From Verrucomicrobiota bacterium (GTDB lineage Bacteria; Verrucomicrobiota; Verrucomicrobiia; Limisphaerales; JACRJZ01): DNA of 5,255 nucleotides. The notes beneath the pieces were generated by a model that had not been told where the DNA came from, made no database searches, and saw nothing but the letters and a program-made list of their open reading frames with translations. Of this stretch, positions 1 through 5,255 are shown one piece after another (position 1 is the stretch's first letter; each line of letters opens with the position of its first letter). A program made the position numbers and the translations under genes. The stretch lies in the NCBI GenBank assembly GCA_022711695.1, contig JAKLEJ010000276.1, positions 1 to 5,255 of the forward strand, written 5' to 3'.

Positions 1-497
1 CCTATCTCGAGTTTGCCAACGGCGCCACCGGCGTCTTCATCACCTCGACCGGCGAGGCCCCCGGCACGAACCGGCTCGAGATTTGTGGGCAGAGGGGCAA
101 GGTGATACTAGAGAACAACCGGATCGGCTTCACCCGCAATGAGGTCGCCATGACCGAATTCAGCCGGGCCAGCAAAGCCGGCTTCGCCCGGCCGGACGTG
201 TGGAACATCGACGTTCCCATTCCCTCCGGCGGCGGCACGCACATCGAGATCACCCAGAACTTCGTCGATGCCATCCTGGACGGCGCGCGCCTGATGTGTC
301 CGGCCGCCGAGGGCCTCTACTCGGTCGAATTGGCCAACGCCATCCTCTACTCCTCCCTCCAGGGGAAGACCATCGACCTGCCGCTGGACGGCGCCGCCTA
401 CGAGCAGTGCCTGAACCAACTCATCGCCGAATCCCGGTTTCAAAAGAAGGCGGTGTCGGCGACCTCCGAGGATTTCACCAAGTCGTTCAATAAATAG
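1..497 (+). CDS. Gfo/Idh/MocA family oxidoreductase, C-terminal part (5' end outside window)
   Basis: This is the last 164 residues of a gene that starts before the window; the frame is open from base 3 and ends at TAG 495-497. The product resembles the C-terminal substrate-binding/dimerisation domain of NAD(P)-dependent Gfo/Idh/MocA oxidoreductases, which oxidise or reduce hydroxyls on sugars, inositols and related compounds. Seen here: a beta-sheet segment beginning YLEFANGATGVF, then LEICGQRGKVILENN, where these enzymes typically have a G-x-x-G-x-hydrophobic turn. The closing helical part contains ELANAILYSSLQGKTIDLPL and ends in LIAESRFQKK, a tail I associate with this family. The Rossmann NAD-binding half and the EKP motif would lie upstream and cannot be checked. 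No signal peptide can be judged. It lies 51 bp before the isomerase gene, in the same frame, so the two are probably co-transcribed. The family is fairly sure; the substrate is unknown. Confidence 0.85.
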   Translation, partial: YLEFANGATGVFITSTGEAPGTNRLEICGQRGKVILENNRIGFTRNEVAMTEFSRASKAGFARPDVWNIDVPIPSGGGTHIEITQNFVDAILDGARLMCPAAEGLYSVELANAILYSSLQGKTIDLPLDGAAYEQCLNQLIAESRFQKKAVSATSEDFTKSFNK

Positions 498-548
498 GCG
501 CGGCCGCCGGCTGCCGGTTGCCGCCATCCATTCGCGCTGAAACATCCC

Positions 549-1436
549 ATGTATTTCTCAGGCATCGCAGACGAAGCGGGAGCGCCCATCGACGTTCAGA
601 TCCAGGCCACCCGGGAGTTGGGCTGGAAGTGCATTGAGGGCCGGGCTGTCGAGGTCCCGGGCTTCCCCAAGGGCAACTTCCACGACATCCCCGAGGCCGC
701 CTTCGAGGTCGTCGTCGGCAAACTCGCCGAAGCCGGCGTCCGCATCAATTGTTTCGGCTCGGCGATCATGAACTGGGCAAAGACGGTCGAGACGCCGTTC
801 GAGACGACACTGGCGGAGGTGCGCCGCGCCATCCCGCGCATGCAGCGCCTGGGGACGCGCCTGGTGCGGATCATGAGCTTCAAGCCGGCCGAAGACGCCG
901 ACGCCATCCCGGCCGTGGTGTTCGAGCGGGTGCGCGAGGTGACCCGGATGTTTGTGGACGCCGGGCTCCAGCCGGTGCATGAGAACTGCATGAACCACGG
1001 CGGCATGAGCCCCCGACACGCCCTCCAGTTGCTCGAACAGACGCCGGGGCTGCGGTGGGTCTTCGACACCGCCAACCCCATTTTCAATCCGGACCGATCC
1101 AAGCCCAAGCCCTGGCCGCGGCAGGATCCGTGGGAGTTCTGGCTGGCGGTGCGCGACATGACCGCGCACATCCACATCAAGGACGCCACCTGGAACCCGG
1201 CTCGCAACGATGCCGACTACAACTGGCCGGGCGAGGGCAGCGGGCGGGTCGAGGACATTCTGCGCGACGCGTTCGCGCGAGGCTATGACGCGGGCATCTC
1301 CATCGAGCCGCACCTGGCGGTGGTGTTCCACGATGCCTCGGTGACGGCGTCGGCGGACGCCCAATACAACAGCTACGTGGAATACGGTCGAAGGCTGGAG
1401 CGGTTGGTCGCGCGCTTGCGAGGCCAGACCCGCTGA
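549..1436 (+). CDS. Sugar phosphate isomerase/epimerase-like TIM-barrel protein
   Basis: A complete 295-residue protein of the xylose isomerase-like TIM-barrel (AP endonuclease 2) superfamily. Members use a divalent metal to isomerise or epimerise sugars, keto-sugars or inosose-type compounds, usually in the cytoplasm. Length is normal for the family. Visible barrel-end motifs match the usual metal site: HENC at 144-147 (E145), FDTAN at 172-176 (D173), HIHIKD at 207-212 (His plus Lys-Asp) and EPH at 253-255 (E253). GEGSGRV at 228-234 is the typical loop before the last helix pair. The N-terminus, MYFSGIADEAG, reads straight into strand 1, supporting ATG 549; no convincing ribosome binding site precedes it. 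There is no signal peptide or membrane segment. It follows an oxidoreductase fragment in the same direction, a common pairing in sugar or cyclitol catabolism. The exact reaction is not predictable; dehydratase or epimerase activities are also found in this superfamily. Confidence 0.9.
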   Translation: MYFSGIADEAGAPIDVQIQATRELGWKCIEGRAVEVPGFPKGNFHDIPEAAFEVVVGKLAEAGVRINCFGSAIMNWAKTVETPFETTLAEVRRAIPRMQRLGTRLVRIMSFKPAEDADAIPAVVFERVREVTRMFVDAGLQPVHENCMNHGGMSPRHALQLLEQTPGLRWVFDTANPIFNPDRSKPKPWPRQDPWEFWLAVRDMTAHIHIKDATWNPARNDADYNWPGEGSGRVEDILRDAFARGYDAGISIEPHLAVVFHDASVTASADAQYNSYVEYGRRLERLVARLRGQTR

Positions 1437-1455
1437 TCCGGCGCCCGGCCGCCCC

Positions 1456-2631
1456 TCAGCGGGGTTGTCGGCGCGGCCAACGGGCTTCCACCCGGGTCGT
1501 CGCGGGCTCTGGCGCGACAGACATCGAGAGCGTGCCGTGATGCAGGCTCAGGATTTCCCGGCAAACCTGCAACCCCACGCCCCAGCCCGAATCCTCGCCG
1601 AGCCTACCGTCGGGCAATTCATCGAGGCTGGGAGTGGCGGCGCCGCCTTCGCCGACCGCCGGGGCGCCCGGGTTGATCACGCGCAATTGGACCCACTCTC
1701 CCTCGGGCGGGGCCGGGGTCAGCAGGCTCAGTTCCACCCGCACCTCGGTGGAGGGAGGGGTGGCCCGCGCCGCGTTGGTGAGCAGGTTGTTCAACAGGCG
1801 CAGCAGCAGCACGTCATCCGCCTCGGCCTCCAGGCTCTCGGGCGCTTCCACAACGATCCGCGCGTTCTTGGCTTCGAAGAGCGGGCCTGTCAGCAGGGCC
1901 GACTTCCGCAGCACCGCCGCGGGGCGGATGAGGCGAAAGCGGGGCTTTCGGTTCCTGGAAATGTAGCGGGCTTGTTCGAGACAGGCCTGCATGGCCTCGA
2001 GGTTCTTCACCGCTGTGGGCCGGAGGCGCGCCGCCTTCTGGCTGTCGGCCCCGCCCGCCCCCCAAAGCTGGAGGCAGGCGGCCACCGGGGTGAGCCAGCC
2101 TCGCAGATCGTGCGCCAGCCCGCGCGAGATATGTCCGACCATCTCCCGCGATTCCGCCTCGCGAGCTTGCCGCAGCAGGCTGTTCAGACACCGAACGAAG
2201 AGACGCACGGCGTCGGGGGCCAGCATTGGCCCGGCCTGCGAGCCCCTGGCGTCGCGCAGCACCAGGGCGCCGGCCAGCTTCGGCCCGGCCCTGAGGGCGA
2301 ACGCGTGCGTGGCGCCCAGTGCCTTCAACTGCGCGGCGGCCTGCGCCGCCGTGTCCGCGGGCGTCGAGGGGGCCGCCGGTTCCAGTGGGGGAAAGCAGTC
2401 GGCATGGGGCTCGGCCAGAACTCTCGCCAGCGGTGAATCCAGGGGAATGGATCCGGTTGCCAGGGGGACGCCTTCGACGCCCGCCGGCCCAAGAGGCGAG
2501 AGACTCCGGGTGTTGTCGTCCAGGAGGCAGATGCGGAAGCTCTCCTGGCCGCAGGCCTTCGTCAGAAAGTCAACGAGTTCGCGACCGCTCAGGAGGGCGG
2601 CCGGCCCGCGGCTCTCGTCTCTTGGAATCAT
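1456..2631 (-). CDS. Soluble sensor histidine kinase with GAF-like N-terminal domain
   Basis: A complete 391-residue protein without membrane segments, so probably a cytoplasmic sensor of a two-component system. Residues about 14-152 look like a degenerate GAF-type sensor domain, ending in LAGALVL and a helix leading into the kinase core. The dimerisation/phosphoacceptor region follows, with candidate His174 in GLAHDLRGWLTP. The ATP-binding domain (about 250-388) has an N box, LLNNLLTNAARAT (N282, N286), a G1-like NPG (320-322, Asp replaced by Asn), and a G2 box GWGVGL (349-354) leading into VCREILSLHHGTLSM. The position four residues after His174 is Gly where HisKA proteins usually have Thr or Asn. 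ATG 2631 is well fixed: an in-frame stop lies at 2695-2697 with no ATG, GTG or TTG between; no ribosome binding site is evident. No response regulator lies in the window. The gene converges on the isomerase gene. Kinase assignment is firm; signal and partner are unknown. Confidence 0.9.
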   Translation of the reverse strand: MIPRDESRGPAALLSGRELVDFLTKACGQESFRICLLDDNTRSLSPLGPAGVEGVPLATGSIPLDSPLARVLAEPHADCFPPLEPAAPSTPADTAAQAAAQLKALGATHAFALRAGPKLAGALVLRDARGSQAGPMLAPDAVRLFVRCLNSLLRQAREAESREMVGHISRGLAHDLRGWLTPVAACLQLWGAGGADSQKAARLRPTAVKNLEAMQACLEQARYISRNRKPRFRLIRPAAVLRKSALLTGPLFEAKNARIVVEAPESLEAEADDVLLLRLLNNLLTNAARATPPSTEVRVELSLLTPAPPEGEWVQLRVINPGAPAVGEGGAATPSLDELPDGRLGEDSGWGVGLQVCREILSLHHGTLSMSVAPEPATTRVEARWPRRQPR

Positions 2632-2800
2632 GCGTCGATGTCGATGCGGCTGCGCGGGCGCGGTCCCGCCCCTCCTCCCTCCGGCGACACGGGCTCACCC
2701 ACGTTCCCGACCGAGCCTCTCCCGATTATTCTCGACCCTCGAGGGAGCGGGTGGCCTCGATCTCCGCCATCACACATACCGCATCGGACTTGCCGGCCGC

Positions 2801-2829
2801 AGGCTAGCACGGTCGCCGCCCGCGACCAA
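2801..2829 (-). promoter_or_regulatory. Candidate sigma-70-type promoter with extended -10, upstream of the histidine kinase gene
   Basis: Read on the minus strand, TTGGTC (2824-2829) and TAGCCT (2801-2806) are separated by exactly 17 nt, and the -10-like box is preceded by TG plus one base (extended -10). Each hexamer matches only about half of the E. coli consensus, but the spacing is ideal and the site sits in non-coding DNA between the oxidoreductase stop and the kinase start. It would give a leader of roughly 160-165 nt. This is a motif reading only; chance matches occur in any intergenic region. Confidence 0.3.
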
Positions 2830-2871
2830 ACTTTCTTTTGCGCGCGAGCCCGTTCGCCGCGCGGCGCCGTG

Positions 2872-4245
2872 TCAGATCTTCCAGCCCTCCCGCATCGGCC
2901 GCAGCGCCAGGCGCCGGTTGGCCGTCTCGTCGCCCACAAACGCTTCCTTCACCGGATCGAACGTGAGCTTGCGTTCCAGGCGCAAGGCGATGTCGCTTAC
3001 ATGACAAAGCGTGTCGCCTTGAACGGAGTCCTCGATGGGGCAGACGGCCGGGGTGCGGCTGCGGATGCCGTCCAGGAAATTGCGCACATGATGCGAACTG
3101 CGGACCAGCTTGGTCGGGAATTGATCGGACTTTTCCTCGATGAGCTTCTCGGGACTGCTCCAGATCTGGCTGCGATCCACCACCACCCAGCCATCGGTTC
3201 CCTCGAACGCCGTCCCGTGGTCGCGCACTTCGGTGTACTTGGCCTTCCAGGCATCGAAGTTGTTGAGGGCGCTGGCCTCGGCGCCGTTGCGAGTGCCGCG
3301 GAAGGTCATGCCAACGCCGCCGGCCAGGGCGAAATGGACATTCCAAGCCACGGCGGTGTTGCAGGCGCCCGTCGCCGGGATCAGGCCCTTGCCCTCGATC
3401 TCCATGGGCCGGGTCATCATCTCCGGATACCCCCAGAGCGCGATGTCCAGCGGATGGATGCCCCATCCGGCGATGAAGCCCAGGGCGTAATCGGAGTTGA
3501 ACCACCAGGTCTTCCAGTTCTTGTCCGTGTCGTAAGCTTTGCCGTCCGTGTAGGGAACCTTGGCCGCCGGGCCGAGCCAGAAGTCGTAGTCGAGCCCCGG
3601 CGGCGCGGGGATGGGGTCTGTGGGCCCGCCCGGGCGGCTGGCCGAGCACCACACATTGATCTGCTTCAGCCGGCCAAGCCGGCCGTTGCGCGCCAATTCG
3701 CAGGCCTTGCGGAACTTGCCGTCGGAGCGCTGCTGCGTTCCAAACTGGAAGATCCGCTTGTTGTCCTGACAGGCTTTCCGAAGCATCCGATCTTCCGCGA
3801 CGCTCAGGCCCATGGGTTTTTCCAGGTAGATGTCTTTGCCGGCGCGGGCGGCGGCGATGGCTGCCGGCACATGCCAGTGATCGGGCGTGGCGATCAGCAC
3901 GGCATCGATGTCCTTGCGCGCGAGCACCTCGCGGAAATCGCCGCAGGTCCGCACATCCTGGTTCTTGTAGTGGCCGTTGACCTGTTTGACGGCGGCATCG
4001 AGGTTGAGCTTGAGCACGTCGCACACGGTCACCACCCGGGCGTCGGCTTGCGAGAGGAAATTGCCCATGACCCCGCGGCCCTGCGGACCCACGCCGATCG
4101 CCGCGATGGTCAGCCGGTTGCTGGGGGCGGTTTGTCCGTCCGCGCCCAACACGCTGGACGGCACAAAGGTGGGGGCGGCGGAGGCGGCCAGGGCGGCGGT
4201 GAGGCTGGTGCGGAGGAAATCCCGACGGGTTGTTGGCGTGTTCAT
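2872..4245 (-). CDS. Tat-exported Gfo/Idh/MocA family oxidoreductase
   Basis: A complete 457-residue NAD(P)-dependent oxidoreductase of the Gfo/Idh/MocA family with a twin-arginine leader, so expected to fold with its cofactor and be exported. The leader has TTRRDFLRTS at residues 5-14, then an Ala-rich hydrophobic stretch. The Rossmann half shows GVGPQGRG (51-58), VCDV with Asp76 at the end of strand 2, ATPDHWH (119-125) and EKP (142-144, Lys143). The C-terminal domain holds GWGIHPLDIALW (260-271) with His264 and Asp267, the usual catalytic pair position. The tail ANRRLALRPMREGWKI is of a kind I associate with planctomycete and verrucomicrobial members. ATG 4245 is chosen because it places the RR motif at 7-8; the frame extends 12 codons to a TTG at 4281, which is less likely. 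GAGG lies only 2 nt before the ATG, too close for a normal ribosome binding site. The substrate is probably a sugar or glycoside, but this is inference. Confidence 0.93.
   Translation of the reverse strand: MNTPTTRRDFLRTSLTAALAASAAPTFVPSSVLGADGQTAPSNRLTIAAIGVGPQGRGVMGNFLSQADARVVTVCDVLKLNLDAAVKQVNGHYKNQDVRTCGDFREVLARKDIDAVLIATPDHWHVPAAIAAARAGKDIYLEKPMGLSVAEDRMLRKACQDNKRIFQFGTQQRSDGKFRKACELARNGRLGRLKQINVWCSASRPGGPTDPIPAPPGLDYDFWLGPAAKVPYTDGKAYDTDKNWKTWWFNSDYALGFIAGWGIHPLDIALWGYPEMMTRPMEIEGKGLIPATGACNTAVAWNVHFALAGGVGMTFRGTRNGAEASALNNFDAWKAKYTEVRDHGTAFEGTDGWVVVDRSQIWSSPEKLIEEKSDQFPTKLVRSSHHVRNFLDGIRSRTPAVCPIEDSVQGDTLCHVSDIALRLERKLTFDPVKEAFVGDETANRRLALRPMREGWKI
4144..4245 (-). other. Twin-arginine (Tat) signal peptide of the oxidoreductase
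   Basis: Residues 1-34 of the 2872-4245 product. An n-region with RRDFL is followed by a moderately hydrophobic Ala/Leu/Ser stretch and a polar segment ending in SSVLG. This matches the S/T-RR-x-F-L-K type Tat consensus. The cleavage point is not certain; a site near VLG-AD or slightly earlier is plausible. There is no lipobox cysteine, so no lipoprotein anchoring is predicted. Confidence 0.8.
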
Positions 4246-4412
4246 GGCCTCGATTCGACCCCAGCCGGCCGCGGGCGTCAAGCTTTCCCATGAATCCTGA
4301 ACCCGCCCGCAAGTCGCCCTGTCCGGTCAGCCTCAGACGTTGCCGAACGGGCAGGGGGCTGCGAACGCGGGCGATGCGGAATCAGCGGAGCCGGCCTCTG
4401 GCGGGAGCGATC

Positions 4413-5255
4413 TCAGGGCAGCGGACCGTAGGCTTCCTCGACCACGCGGCGGAAGTTGTTCTCGCCGGGCTGGATGATGGCCATCTCGCGCTGGGCGTTC
4501 GCCTCCGAGTCGCTGGCGTGGGCGGCGTTCACCATGACGTTCTGCCCGAACTCCCGGCGGATCGAGCCGGGGGGCGCCTTGGATGGATCCGTCGGGCCCA
4601 GGACCTCGCGGATTTTGCCGACCGCGTTCGGCCCTTCGTAAACCAGGGCGATGCATTTCTCCGAGCCGGGCTTGTTCAGCACGTCCGGCGGACACTCGCT
4701 GGGTGTGCGGCCGGACATGAAGCGCACGATGTTTTCGAATTGAAACTCGCCAAAAAGCGGGCACAACACTTCCCCGACTCGAGTCTGCTCCGCCGCAGGA
4801 ATGCCGAAGCCGAACTCCTTCTCGAGGGCGGCCCGGGCCCGGGCGCCCACCATCTCCACCAGGCGGGTCTTGAGAAAGTCCTTGACCGGCCCGTAGAACT
4901 CGACCGCCTGGGCCACGCTCATGCGGTGCACCTTGATTGCCACCATGAAAAGCCCCGTGCGCGAGAAGAAATCGATCACGTTGCCCGGCCGGCTCGTCGG
5001 AAACCGGAAGTTCTCCGGCTTGATCAGGACCAGCGTGCGCTGCGGCGCTTCGCCCGGCTGATAGGCGATCGTGTTTTCCAGGATGCCACCGTCCGCGTCG
5101 GAATGCCGGGCCCAGATCTTCAGCTTCAGCTTGGCTTCCGCCAGGGTCGGCGCCGCCAGCACCGCCGGTTCGAAGTAGCGCACCTGCCCAGCCTCGTCCA
5201 CAATCAGGTCGCCATAGGTGTCACGGATCGTCTCCCCGGTCCGGCGGTCGGGATC
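4413..5255 (-). CDS. Nucleoside diphosphate kinase, probably two-domain, C-terminal part (5' end outside window)
   Basis: The frame is open to the window edge, giving 280 visible residues and a TGA at 4413-4415. Nucleoside diphosphate kinases move the gamma phosphate from ATP to NDPs through a phospho-histidine. Counting from the edge, residues 73-280 form one NDK domain: TLVLIKPENF (Lys79), FYGPV (Tyr121), FENIVRFMSG (173-182), ALVYEGPNAVGKIREVLGPT (Arg216), PPGSIRREFG (Arg233) and NAAHASDS with Asn243 and catalytic His246. Compared with the roughly 140-residue enzyme, it has about 43 extra residues between Tyr121 and the FENIV segment and about 17 more after MSG. Residues 7-17, GETIRDTYGDL, resemble the PGTIRGDFG segment that closes a nucleotide site, so an upstream first NDK domain is likely. 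A GTG at 5201 (residue 19) is an unlikely start because homology-like sequence continues before it. It lies upstream of the oxidoreductase gene on the same strand, 167 bp away. Confidence 0.85.
   Translation of the reverse strand, partial: DPDRRTGETIRDTYGDLIVDEAGQVRYFEPAVLAAPTLAEAKLKLKIWARHSDADGGILENTIAYQPGEAPQRTLVLIKPENFRFPTSRPGNVIDFFSRTGLFMVAIKVHRMSVAQAVEFYGPVKDFLKTRLVEMVGARARAALEKEFGFGIPAAEQTRVGEVLCPLFGEFQFENIVRFMSGRTPSECPPDVLNKPGSEKCIALVYEGPNAVGKIREVLGPTDPSKAPPGSIRREFGQNVMVNAAHASDSEANAQREMAIIQPGENNFRRVVEEAYGPLP

Noticed and set aside
1448..1472. GCCG-CCCC / GGGG-CGGC inverted repeat between the convergent isomerase and kinase genes, a possible shared terminator.
   Set aside because: The stem is interrupted by a 4-nt bulge, no T tract follows in either direction, and such short GC stems are common in this base composition.
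2736..2745. Perfect 10-bp palindrome CCCTCGAGGG in the kinase leader, a possible operator.
   Set aside because: Several 10-bp palindromes are expected by chance in 5 kb, and it is not repeated elsewhere in the gap.
2628..2939. A 103-codon minus-strand open frame bridging the gap between the oxidoreductase and the kinase.
   Set aside because: It overlaps the 3' end of the oxidoreductase in another frame, is Arg/Gly-rich, and shows no known motif.
1465..3004. Long + strand open frames (323 and 337 codons) opposite the histidine kinase.
   Set aside because: They lack recognisable domains and lie opposite a well-supported kinase; they are explained by high GC in third codon positions.
4246..4281. 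Twelve-codon N-terminal extension of the Tat oxidoreductase from a TTG start.
   Set aside because: It would push the twin-arginine motif to residues 19-20 and uses a rare start codon, while ATG 4245 gives a normal Tat leader.
2638..4293. A 551-codon open frame on the + strand covering the whole Tat oxidoreductase gene.
   Set aside because: It is antisense to a gene with clear family motifs, its product is low-complexity His/Ala/Gly/Arg-rich, and such long shadow frames are expected opposite GC-rich coding sequence.
4341..4353. TGCC-GAACG-GGCA hairpin in the 167-bp gap after the nucleoside diphosphate kinase gene.
   Set aside because: Only 4 bp of stem and no T tract; not enough for a terminator call.

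Overview
The window is GC-rich, tightly packed bacterial chromosome with no mobile elements, RNA genes or CRISPR. Two Gfo/Idh/MocA-type oxidoreductases (one carrying a Tat signal), a TIM-barrel sugar isomerase and an enlarged, apparently two-domain nucleoside diphosphate kinase suggest a Verrucomicrobiota genome (Limisphaerales/Pedosphaera-like). A planctomycete is the main alternative. This is inferred from protein style, not from a marker gene.

Layout: on the + strand, bases 1-497 hold the C-terminal part of a cytoplasmic-type Gfo/Idh/MocA oxidoreductase. It is followed after 51 bp by a complete sugar phosphate isomerase/epimerase-like protein (549-1436). These two form a likely carbohydrate-catabolic pair. 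They converge, with only 19 bp between stop codons, on a minus-strand soluble sensor histidine kinase (1456-2631). Upstream of the kinase, a 240-bp gap holds a candidate extended -10 promoter. Next on the minus strand come a complete Tat-exported Gfo/Idh/MocA oxidoreductase (2872-4245), a 167-bp gap in which I see nothing definite, and the C-terminal 280 residues of a nucleoside diphosphate kinase that runs off the right edge (4413-5255).

Functionally, the two oxidoreductases and the isomerase fit oxidation and isomerisation of sugars or cyclitols, one enzyme acting outside the cytoplasmic membrane and the others probably inside. The kinase and the nucleoside diphosphate kinase have no evident pathway link to them. 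I see no hidden or exotic system. The points most worth a second look are the two-domain, insertion-bearing nucleoside diphosphate kinase and the non-canonical phosphoacceptor motif of the histidine kinase.
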